27,849 nucleotides of DNA. Origin: an uncultured Gammaproteobacteria bacterium (GTDB lineage: Bacteria > Pseudomonadota > Gammaproteobacteria > Arenicellales > UBA868). The position numbers and the translations under genes were made by a program. The stretch lies in assembly GCA_913051905.1 (NCBI GenBank), contig CAJXBY010000013.1:1-27849 (forward strand), given 5' to 3'. Positions 16,644 through 24,163 of the stretch are shown here, piece by piece (position 1 is the stretch's first letter; each line of letters begins with the position of its first letter). The notes beneath the pieces are model-generated. The model was not told the DNA's origin. It searched no databases and was given only the letters and a program-made list of their open reading frames with translations.

Positions 16644-18626
16644 ATGTTTGACAGCATCCTGGTAGCGAACCGCGGCGAGATCGCAGCCCGGGTACTGCGC
16701 ACGGCGGTATCGCAGGGATACCGGACCATCGCAGTCTATTCTGAGGCTGATGCCGAGGCGCCGCATGTCAGGCTTGCAGATGAGGCGGTCTGTATTGGTC
16801 CGCCGCCGGTGGCAGAGTCGTACCTGGATATCAACCGGGTGGTCTCGGCCGCGCTTCAGAGCGGGGCCGGTGCCATACATCCAGGCTACGGCTTCCTGTC
16901 GGAGAACGCCTCGTTTGTCAGGGCCTGTGAGGCAGCCGACATTGTTTTCATCGGTCCTCCTGCTCCGGCGGTGGAGTTGATGGGAAACAAGGCAAAGGCC
17001 AGGCAACGGATGTTGACGGCAGGTGTTGCCTGCGTGCCGGGTTACGAAGGCGAGGACGTGTCAGACGATGCTTTGCTGGCAGCGGCCGACAACATCGGTT
17101 TCCCGATTATGGTCAAGGCTGCAGCCGGTGGCGGTGGTCGCGGCATGCGCCTGGTCGATAATCCTGCAGGGTTAGCCAAAGCCTTGAGTAGGGCACGGTC
17201 AGAGGCACGGCATGCATTTGGCTGCGATCAACTGATCCTTGAAAAAGCATTTTTCGGGCCCCGGCATGTCGAGATTCAGGTGATGGCCGATTCTCATGGA
17301 CATGTTATCCATCTGGGCGAGCGGGACTGTTCGATTCAACGGCGCCACCAGAAAGTCATCGAGGAATCACCCTGTCCGGTGGTAACTGAGCAACTTCGCG
17401 AGGACATGGGTATCGCCGCTGTCAGCGCTGCGCAAAGTATCGGCTATTGCGGCGCCGGTACCGTCGAGTTTCTACTGGATGCCAGTGGCCAGTTCTATTT
17501 TCTGGAGATGAACACACGGCTGCAGGTCGAGCACCCGGTCACGGAAATGATCACGGGTATCGATCTGGTGGCACTGCAGATCGACGTCGCGCAGGGTAGG
17601 CGGCTGCCCTATAGCCAGGACGACATCACCTTTAACGGCCACGCGATCGAAGCCCGCTTGTATGCGGAGGATCCAGCCCGAGGATTTCTGCCTTGCACGG
17701 GCAAGGTGGAACACTGGCGCCCACCGGTTGGTGACGCGGTACGGGTCGACAGTGGTATCGCCACGGGGCTCGAGATCACGCCCTATTACGATCCGATGCT
17801 GGCCAAGGTGATTGCCTGGGGGCCTGACCGCGAGTCGGCACGGCGGCGACTGAGAGAGTCGTTGAAGAAGACCGTACTGTATGGTGTGACGACCAACCGC
17901 AGGTTCCTGGTTGATGTTCTGGGTAAACACAGTTTTGTCTCGGGTAAAGCCACCACCGCGTTCATCGATAAGGAGTTCTCCGCAGACGATCTCGCCCAGG
18001 CGGTACCGGGATTTGAACAGGCCGCTGCGGCCGCCGTGGTCCACTACCAGGTCCAATGCGACGTCGCTCTGGCGCGGGCTGTCTCTATAGCAGCGCCCCT
18101 CAGGGAGTGGTCGAGTACCGGTTCTCTGGTTTCGCGCTACCGTTACGCGAGCGGTGAGGCCACTATCGATCTGACGGTCTACACCGACGGCGGTGGAACC
18201 TACTGTGTCCGCTGCCAAAATCATCAGATTGAAGTGCGGGTCATCGCTTGCGAAGCGCAATTGATTCGCCTTGAATTGGCCGGCCATGTAACCGAGGTCT
18301 ACGCTGTGCCTATTGATGAAAGACGAATTCATCTGTCTATGGACGGCGAGAGTTGGGTCTTCGAGAACCTCCTCGGAAGAGGCGCACCGGATTCTGCTCA
18401 GGGTACCGATGGCCGGGTTCTGGCGCCCATGCATGGCAGGGTCACGGAGATTTCGGTAGACAAAGGCCAGCGTGTCCAGCAAGGCAGTCGCCTGGCGATA
18501 CTCGAGGCCATGAAGATGGAACACGAGATCACTGCACCTACAGGTGGCACCGTGCAGCATGTGGCCTGCACAAAACAACAGCAGGTGGGTATTGATGACC
18601 TGTTATTTGAAATCACACTTGACTAA
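16644..18626 (+). CDS. Acyl-CoA carboxylase biotin carboxylase/biotin carrier (alpha) subunit
   Basis: A 660-residue subunit with three parts. The biotin carboxylase domain covers about 1-445 (MFDSILVANRGEIAARV, HPGYGFLSEN, the ATP-grasp Gly-rich loop KAAAGGGGRGM, EMNTRLQVEHPVTE, PYYDPMLAKVI). A linker follows, then a biotinyl domain at the C terminus with EAMKMEHEI, where Lys624 is the biotin site 36 residues from the end. Length equals MccA/LiuD/AtuF (about 650-670). It carboxylates its own biotin with ATP and bicarbonate and passes CO2 to the carboxyltransferase encoded just upstream. A 75-base gap separates the two genes, with no clear ribosome site or terminator. Confidence 0.94.
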   Translation: MFDSILVANRGEIAARVLRTAVSQGYRTIAVYSEADAEAPHVRLADEAVCIGPPPVAESYLDINRVVSAALQSGAGAIHPGYGFLSENASFVRACEAADIVFIGPPAPAVELMGNKAKARQRMLTAGVACVPGYEGEDVSDDALLAAADNIGFPIMVKAAAGGGGRGMRLVDNPAGLAKALSRARSEARHAFGCDQLILEKAFFGPRHVEIQVMADSHGHVIHLGERDCSIQRRHQKVIEESPCPVVTEQLREDMGIAAVSAAQSIGYCGAGTVEFLLDASGQFYFLEMNTRLQVEHPVTEMITGIDLVALQIDVAQGRRLPYSQDDITFNGHAIEARLYAEDPARGFLPCTGKVEHWRPPVGDAVRVDSGIATGLEITPYYDPMLAKVIAWGPDRESARRRLRESLKKTVLYGVTTNRRFLVDVLGKHSFVSGKATTAFIDKEFSADDLAQAVPGFEQAAAAAVVHYQVQCDVALARAVSIAAPLREWSSTGSLVSRYRYASGEATIDLTVYTDGGGTYCVRCQNHQIEVRVIACEAQLIRLELAGHVTEVYAVPIDERRIHLSMDGESWVFENLLGRGAPDSAQGTDGRVLAPMHGRVTEISVDKGQRVQQGSRLAILEAMKMEHEITAPTGGTVQHVACTKQQQVGIDDLLFEITLD

Positions 18627-18671
18627 AACTGACTGCAATTCAGAGGTAACCGTCATCCATCGGAAAAGATC

Positions 18672-19802
18672 ATGAAATCGAGAGTTTGTGAGATGTTAGA
18701 CATCGAGTTTCCGCTGCTTGCCTTCAGCCACTGCCGAGATGTGGTTGCTGCCGTGTCGCGGGCCGGCGGGATGGGTGTCTTCGGTGCGGTGCGCTATTCA
18801 CCTGAACAGCTACGCGAAGAACTGACCTGGATCGATGCGCATTGCGGCGGCCAGCCCTACGGCGTTGATTTGATTGTGCCAAACCGGTTTGAGGGGAAAG
18901 GTGAGAAGATCGATGCGGAGCACCTGATCGCTTCCCTCCCAGACAGCCACCGGGATTTTGTGAAGGCGGTTCTCGAAGGCCACGATGTGGACGGTTCCGA
19001 TCTGGAGGAAGAAGACAACGGTCGAGTAAATTTTGCCCGAAATCTCGAGGAATCGGGTGCTTCGGAAATGCTGGAGGTGGCCTTTTCCTTTCCGATCCGG
19101 CTGATTGCCAATGCCCTGGGTACGCCGCCGCCGGTGATGATCGATCAAGCTAAAGCACGGGGTGTGCCAGTCGCGGCGCTGGTCGGTACGCGGGCTCACG
19201 CGGCGGCACAGATCGCCGCTGGCGTGGATGTCCTGGTAGCAGCTGGCGGTGAGGCCGGTGGCCACTGCGGTGAGGTGTCGACCATGATTCTGATCCCGGA
19301 GGTCGTGTCTGTGGCCGGCGACACGCCGGTGCTTGCAGCTGGAGGGATCGTGACAGGCCGTCAAATGGCGGCAGCCATGGCCATGGGTGCGGCGGGTGCC
19401 TGGTGCGGGTCGGTGTGGCTGACTACGGTCGAGGCAGAACCCCCGCCGCATATTAAGGAAAAACTGCTGGCAGCGACTTCCAGTGACACGGTCCGCAGCC
19501 GTTCCCGTACTGGTAAGCCATCACGGCAGTTGCGCTCACTGTGGACCGACGCGTGGGAAACCAACGGACCTGGTCCGCTGCCCATGCCGCTGCAGTCCCT
19601 GTTGGTGGAACCGGCTCTTCTGCGAATCGACAAGCTCGCTCAGAGCGGTCACGCAGGCGCCCGCGATCTTGCCACCTACTGGGTAGGACAGGGGGTGGGA
19701 TTGATGAACCAGGAAATGTCGGCCGCTGCTGTCGTTCAGGAATTCAAAGCCGATTTCCTGTTGGCCTGTGAGCGCTTGGCGGAAAGCCTAGTAGAACCGT
19801 AA
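18672..19802 (+). CDS. Nitronate monooxygenase-like flavoprotein (NPD family)
   Basis: A 376-residue FMN-binding TIM-barrel protein of the nitronate monooxygenase/2-nitropropane dioxygenase family. The FMN and active-site segment AAGGEAGGHCGEVSTMILIP holds His198, the position of the catalytic base in class I enzymes. It is followed by the phosphate-binding segment PVLAAGGIVTGRQMAAAMAMGA. An acidic insertion (SDLEEEDNG, about 109-117) departs from the common barrel. Related proteins include the FabK enoyl-ACP reductase, so an acyl-CoA-directed redox role is an alternative in this cluster. It starts 45 bases after the carboxylase alpha gene with GGAAAAG as a likely ribosome site, and is followed after 15 bases by the TIGR03084-like gene. 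Confidence 0.85.
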   Translation: MKSRVCEMLDIEFPLLAFSHCRDVVAAVSRAGGMGVFGAVRYSPEQLREELTWIDAHCGGQPYGVDLIVPNRFEGKGEKIDAEHLIASLPDSHRDFVKAVLEGHDVDGSDLEEEDNGRVNFARNLEESGASEMLEVAFSFPIRLIANALGTPPPVMIDQAKARGVPVAALVGTRAHAAAQIAAGVDVLVAAGGEAGGHCGEVSTMILIPEVVSVAGDTPVLAAGGIVTGRQMAAAMAMGAAGAWCGSVWLTTVEAEPPPHIKEKLLAATSSDTVRSRSRTGKPSRQLRSLWTDAWETNGPGPLPMPLQSLLVEPALLRIDKLAQSGHAGARDLATYWVGQGVGLMNQEMSAAAVVQEFKADFLLACERLAESLVEP

Positions 19803-19817
19803 CAGGAGTCCTGGACG

Positions 19818-20615
19818 ATGTTCCAGCAGCCTTTGGATTTTCTTGACGAAAGTGACGCGTTGTATCGTTTACTGGTCCCGCTCAGCGATGATGATTTCAC
19901 CCGTGAGACCGGATTCAAGAACTGGTCCATCAACGACATCATCACCCACCTCCACATGTGGAACTGGGCGGCGGATCTGTCGCTGACGGACGAAAAGGCG
20001 CTACTCGAATTTATTCAAAAGGTCCATGCGGCGATTCCGGCCGGCGGCATGCGTCAGTTTGAGAACACGTGGATCCAGGGGCTCACAGGCAGAGCGCTTG
20101 TAGAGACTTGGCGTGCCTACTATGCCGGGATGGCAGAGCGCTGGACGCATACGGATCCCAAAGCCAGGCTGAAGTGGGCCGGCCCGGACATGAGCGTGCG
20201 CTCCAGTATCACCGCCCGCCTGATGGAAACCTGGGCACACGGGCAGGCAGTCTACGACCTGCTCGGGACCGAAAGGACCGACAGTGAGCGGATCCGGAAT
20301 ATTGCCGTGCTGGGCATCAATACCTTCAAGTGGACCTTTATCAACCGGCAGTGGGAAGTGCCTGAGAGTGTTCCGCACGTCCGGTTGACTGCGCCGTCCG
20401 GTGCGTGCTGGTCCTGGAATGAATCGAACAGCGATGACTGTATAGCCGGATCTGCAACCGCGTTCTGCCAGGTCGTCACCCAGACCCGCAACGTCGCTGA
20501 TACCGACCTGACGGTCACGGGCGAGATCGCCCAACGCTGGATGGCCAACGCCCAGTGTTTTGCCGGCCCGCCGGAATTGCCGCCTGAACCCGGGACGCGT
20601 ACGGTCGTGACATAG
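19818..20615 (+). CDS. TIGR03084-like metal-binding protein (DinB/MDMPI fold)
   Basis: A 265-residue protein resembling the TIGR03084 group, whose N-terminal helical bundle is shared with mycothiol-dependent maleylpyruvate isomerase and DinB proteins. Candidate zinc ligands are His44 (with His46 nearby, in ITHLHMWNW), Glu137 and His141 in METWAHGQAVYD. The E-x3-H pattern is that of the MDMPI metal site. The C-terminal half (about 180-260) is a small domain ending in a Pro-rich tail. The biochemical role is unknown, and thiol-dependent isomerisation or transfer on a CoA thioester is only a guess. AGGAG stands about 10 bases before the ATG, and the next gene, livH, begins 7 bases after the stop. 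Confidence 0.8.
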   Translation: MFQQPLDFLDESDALYRLLVPLSDDDFTRETGFKNWSINDIITHLHMWNWAADLSLTDEKALLEFIQKVHAAIPAGGMRQFENTWIQGLTGRALVETWRAYYAGMAERWTHTDPKARLKWAGPDMSVRSSITARLMETWAHGQAVYDLLGTERTDSERIRNIAVLGINTFKWTFINRQWEVPESVPHVRLTAPSGACWSWNESNSDDCIAGSATAFCQVVTQTRNVADTDLTVTGEIAQRWMANAQCFAGPPELPPEPGTRTVVT

Positions 20616-20622
20616 CCATAAC

Positions 20623-21510
20623 ATGGAACCCGTTCTTCTCAACACCCAGTTGGTTTTCAATGGGGTCGCTGTGGGTTGTATCTATGGGCTCGTTGCGCTG
20701 GGGTTTGTACTTATCTACAAGGCGACGGAAGTGGTCAATTTTGCCCAGGGCGAGTTGCTGATGCTGGGGGCGTTCTTCGCCTATACCTATATTGGAATTC
20801 TGGGGCTGCCGTACTGGCTGGGCGCGTTGCTCGCAATTGCATCGATGGCGATATTCGGAGGGCTGCTCGACCGGGTGGTCATGCGTCCGGTCATCGGGCA
20901 GCCGACCTTCGCCTACGTGATGCTGACCATCGGGCTTGGAATCATCATTCGTGCCGTGGCCACCATGATCCCGGGCTGGGGAGTAGAGACCTATTCGATA
21001 GATACGCCCTACAGCAACGCTGTGATCAACGTAGCGGGTCTGGTGATCAGCGTCGAGTATCTTTTTATCGTGATCGCAACCTGTCTGCTGGTTGCAGTGC
21101 TGTACGTCTTTTTCTCCTTCACCCGGCTTGGTGTTGCCATGCAGGCATCTTCCCAGAACCAGTTGGCCGCCTACTACATGGGCATCCCGGTCAAGAGTAT
21201 GTTTTCGATGATCTGGGGAATCAGTGCTTCAGTGGCGGCAATTGCCGGAATTCTGCTGGCGCCGGTCAGCCTGATAGACACTTCGATGGGATTTATCGGC
21301 TTGAAAGCGTTTCCGGCCGCAGTATTGGGCGGATTCGGCAGCATTCCAGGCGCCCTGGTCGGGGGTGTGATCATCGGCGTCATTGAATCGCTCTCCGGCT
21401 TCTACCTCCCAGCCGGATTTAAGGACATAGCAGCCTTTATCGTATTGCTGGTGGTCCTGATCGTGCGGCCGGAAGGGCTGTTCGGAACCTCTACCCGAAA
21501 ACGTGTCTGA
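20623..21510 (+). CDS. livH: Branched-chain amino acid-type ABC transporter permease LivH
   Basis: A 295-residue inner-membrane permease with about eight hydrophobic helices. Family segments include FNGVAVGCIYGLVALGF, the KATEVVNFAQGELLMLGAF block near residues 30-50, and the coupling region QNQLAAYYMGIPV followed by LGGFGSIPGALVGG. In Liv-type importers LivH and LivM form the channel for branched amino acids or, in many Pseudomonadota, carboxylic or aromatic acids. Position among acyl-CoA genes favours a carboxylate substrate here. It is encoded in tight array with livM (12-base gap). Confidence 0.93.
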   Translation: MEPVLLNTQLVFNGVAVGCIYGLVALGFVLIYKATEVVNFAQGELLMLGAFFAYTYIGILGLPYWLGALLAIASMAIFGGLLDRVVMRPVIGQPTFAYVMLTIGLGIIIRAVATMIPGWGVETYSIDTPYSNAVINVAGLVISVEYLFIVIATCLLVAVLYVFFSFTRLGVAMQASSQNQLAAYYMGIPVKSMFSMIWGISASVAAIAGILLAPVSLIDTSMGFIGLKAFPAAVLGGFGSIPGALVGGVIIGVIESLSGFYLPAGFKDIAAFIVLLVVLIVRPEGLFGTSTRKRV

Positions 21511-21522
21511 GGATCAGTTGCT

Positions 21523-22596
21523 ATGCGATTCATATTCAAGACCAGCTACCGGCAGGACATTCGCCTGTATCGCCACGGCGGTGACATCTTCTGGTACGGC
21601 CTGCTGATACTGGCGCTGCTGGTGGCCCCTGCCGTGCTTGATGTCTATTACATCGGGGAGTTGACGCTGATGGCCATCTTTGCGATAGCGGGCGTGGGGT
21701 TGATGCTCCTGACGGGGTATACCGGTCAGATCTCACTAGGGCACGCTGCCTTTTTTGGGGTCGGCGCCTACACCGAGGCGGTGCTTATTGAAGCCGGCTG
21801 GCCCTTTCTGTTGTCTTTTCCGACCGCCGGCCTGTTTGCCGGTGCGGTCGGTGTGGCCATCGGTCTGCCGGCGCTCAGGTTGACCGGGCTATATCTTGCG
21901 ATCGCTACACTGGCCTTTGCGTTCATTGTCGAGGAAGTGCTGGCCCGTTGGGAATCTGTGACCCACGGCCATGAGGGTATGGCGGTGGGCGACATCTCGT
22001 TGCTGGGCATGGACATCGACACGGAATGGAAGCTTTATTACATTGCTGTCGCGGTGCTCGTTCTGGTCATGCTGGGGACGCTCAACATTCTCCGCTCACC
22101 GACGGGCCGCGCGTTCGTCGCTATTCGTGATTCCGAGCATGCAGCGCAATCTTTGGGCGTTAATCTGGCCACGACAAAAACACTGGCCTTTGCAATTTCT
22201 GCAGCGTTCACCGGACTGGCCGGTGCCCTGTACGCTCATAAACTGCTCTATATCAGTCCTGAAGCGTTCACCATTTTTATGTCAATTGAGTTGCTGCTGA
22301 TGGTGGTGATCGGTGGTCTTGGCTCTCTGCACGGTGTCGTATTCGGTGCTGCATTCGTCATTCTTCTGCCGCAGGCGATCGCAATTTTCCGAGATAAGCT
22401 GCCGTCGATGGTGGCCGAACAACCGGGGCTGGAATCGGCTTTCTTTGGGCTGATTCTGGTCCTGGTCATTTTATTCGAGCCGCTTGGAATATATGGTCGT
22501 TGGCTGAAGATCAAGCATTATTTCTCCGTTTTCCCCCTTTACCGAAAATCGACTTTCAAGCGCCAGAAATCCTATACGCGAATGACGCAGCACTGA
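21523..22596 (+). CDS. livM: Branched-chain amino acid-type ABC transporter permease LivM
   Basis: A 357-residue inner-membrane permease, the LivM partner. Family blocks are LLTGYTGQISLGHAAFFGVG, LRLTGLYLAIATLAFAFI, the coupling segment FVAIRDSEHAAQSLGVN and GGLGSLHGVVFGA. The C-terminal tail (about 330-357) is basic and hydrophilic and presumably cytoplasmic. GAGGAT stands before the ATG as ribosome site, and the stop is separated from the livG ATG by a single base, indicating translational coupling. Confidence 0.93.
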   Translation: MRFIFKTSYRQDIRLYRHGGDIFWYGLLILALLVAPAVLDVYYIGELTLMAIFAIAGVGLMLLTGYTGQISLGHAAFFGVGAYTEAVLIEAGWPFLLSFPTAGLFAGAVGVAIGLPALRLTGLYLAIATLAFAFIVEEVLARWESVTHGHEGMAVGDISLLGMDIDTEWKLYYIAVAVLVLVMLGTLNILRSPTGRAFVAIRDSEHAAQSLGVNLATTKTLAFAISAAFTGLAGALYAHKLLYISPEAFTIFMSIELLLMVVIGGLGSLHGVVFGAAFVILLPQAIAIFRDKLPSMVAEQPGLESAFFGLILVLVILFEPLGIYGRWLKIKHYFSVFPLYRKSTFKRQKSYTRMTQH

Positions 22597-22597
22597 C

Positions 22598-23356
22598 ATG
22601 GCACTGGTCGAAGTCAACAACCTGGCGGTCCAATTTGGAGGCATTCGGGCGGTAGATGGTGTCACTTTCCGAATCAGTCCTGGGGAAATCTATACCATCA
22701 TCGGACCGAACGGTGCAGGCAAGACGACAATCTTCAATCTGATCAGCCGTATCTATGACCCCACTGAAGGAAAGATCGTATTCAATGGGAGGGACATCAC
22801 CCGCGAAGATCCCCACCGCATTGCGCAACTGGGTATCGCCCGGACCTTTCAGAATATCGAGCTATTTGAAAATGCCACCGTGCTCGATAACCTGTTGCTC
22901 GGCCGCCACAGGCATCGCCGGACGCAGTTCTGGCAGGAAATCGCCTTCCTCCCTGTCGTTCGAAGGCAGGAGCTGGAGCAGCGAGAAAAGGTTGAGGAGG
23001 TAATCGACTTTCTCGATCTGCAGCACTACCGCGACCAGTTTGTTCGTAGTCTGCCGTATGGTGTCAGGAAGGTGGTGGAACTGGCCCGCGCGCTGTCGAC
23101 AGAACCTGAACTGCTGATGCTGGATGAGCCGAGTTCGGGGCTCAATGTGGAAGAGACCCGGGACATGTCGTTCTGGATCAGGGATATCCGCCAACAGCTC
23201 GGGATCACATTGCTCATGGTCGAGCACGATATGAAACTCGTCGCCGAAGTCTCCGACCGGGTTCTGGCACTTAACGATGGCAGGGTGCTGAGCGAGGGGT
23301 CGCCGTCTTCCGTCCAGGACAACCCGGCTGTGGTTGCTGCCTACCTGGGAGAGTAG
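22598..23356 (+). CDS. livG: Branched-chain amino acid-type ABC transporter ATPase LivG
   Basis: A 252-residue ATPase. Walker A is GPNGAGKT (36-43), followed by the LivG-typical GIARTFQNIELF segment. The signature is the LPYGVRK form usual for LivG instead of LSGGQ. Walker B is LLMLDEPSSGL and the switch His is in MVEHDM. It energises the LivHM channel together with LivF. The stop TAG ends at 23356, 5 bases before the livF ATG preferred here. Confidence 0.94.
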   Translation: MALVEVNNLAVQFGGIRAVDGVTFRISPGEIYTIIGPNGAGKTTIFNLISRIYDPTEGKIVFNGRDITREDPHRIAQLGIARTFQNIELFENATVLDNLLLGRHRHRRTQFWQEIAFLPVVRRQELEQREKVEEVIDFLDLQHYRDQFVRSLPYGVRKVVELARALSTEPELLMLDEPSSGLNVEETRDMSFWIRDIRQQLGITLLMVEHDMKLVAEVSDRVLALNDGRVLSEGSPSSVQDNPAVVAAYLGE

Positions 23357-23361
23357 TGAAA

Positions 23362-24135
23362 ATGGCGGCACCTTTACTCAAAGTCAGCAACATCGAGACC
23401 TACTATGGCCCGATCACGGCAATTCGCGGCATCAGCCTGGAAGTGGAAGAAAATCAGATCGTGGCGGTCCTGGGCGCCAACGGTGCCGGCAAGACGACCA
23501 TACTGCGTACTATCTCCGGGATAATGGATCCGCAGAAGGGAAGCGTGACCTTCAACGGCGAGCCTATACACAAACGTGAGCCCGCCGATATTGTGGCGCG
23601 AGGAATCTCTCATGTACCGGAAGGCCGCGAGATTTTTCCCCTGTTGACGGTAAAAGAGAATCTCATGATGGGTTGTTATCTGCGCCGTGATCGTGCAGCT
23701 GTTACCAGGGATCTTGAACTCGTATGCGAATATTTTCCGGTAATACGCGAGCGGCAATCCCAGCCTGCCGGTCAGCTGTCCGGAGGCGAACAGCAGATGC
23801 TGGCAATCAGCCGTGCGCTGATGCAAAGGCCGCGTCTTTTGCTGCTGGACGAACCGTCGCTTGGGCTTTCGCCAAGACTGGTCAAGGAGATATTCAGCAT
23901 CGTACGCCGCCTTAATGAAGAACGCCGCATTACGATTCTGGTTGTCGAACAGAACGCCAACATGGCACTGCAGGTCGCACACTATGGCTACGTTCTGGAA
24001 GTGGGTCGGATCGTGATGGAGGGTGTGTCAGCCAGTTTGCGTGGCAACAAGGACATCAGGGAATTTTATCTTGGTATACAGGAAGAAGGAGTCCGGGGCA
24101 CCCGGCGATGGAAGCGTAAAAAGGTGTGGCGGTGA
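23362..24135 (+). CDS. livF: Branched-chain amino acid-type ABC transporter ATPase LivF
   Basis: A 257-residue ATPase with Walker A GANGAGKT (38-45), the VPEGREIFPLLTVKENL block characteristic of LivF, signature LSGGEQQMLAISRAL, Walker B LLLLDEPSLGL and switch region VVEQNANMAL. The ATG at 23362 is preferred because GGGAG at 23348-23352 is 9 bases before it. A GTG at 23356, overlapping the livG stop, would add two residues. The C terminus has a basic tail (TRRWKRKKVWR) beyond the usual LivF end, reading into the region before the acyl-CoA synthetase gene. Confidence 0.93.
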   Translation: MAAPLLKVSNIETYYGPITAIRGISLEVEENQIVAVLGANGAGKTTILRTISGIMDPQKGSVTFNGEPIHKREPADIVARGISHVPEGREIFPLLTVKENLMMGCYLRRDRAAVTRDLELVCEYFPVIRERQSQPAGQLSGGEQQMLAISRALMQRPRLLLLDEPSLGLSPRLVKEIFSIVRRLNEERRITILVVEQNANMALQVAHYGYVLEVGRIVMEGVSASLRGNKDIREFYLGIQEEGVRGTRRWKRKKVWR

Positions 24136-24163
24136 TGTTCTTCCAAGTAGTGCAAACAGTTCC

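Noticed and set aside
23074..23160. Degenerate signature motif (LPYGVRK in place of LSGGQ) in LivG
   Set aside because: This form is usual for LivG proteins and is not a sign of inactivation.
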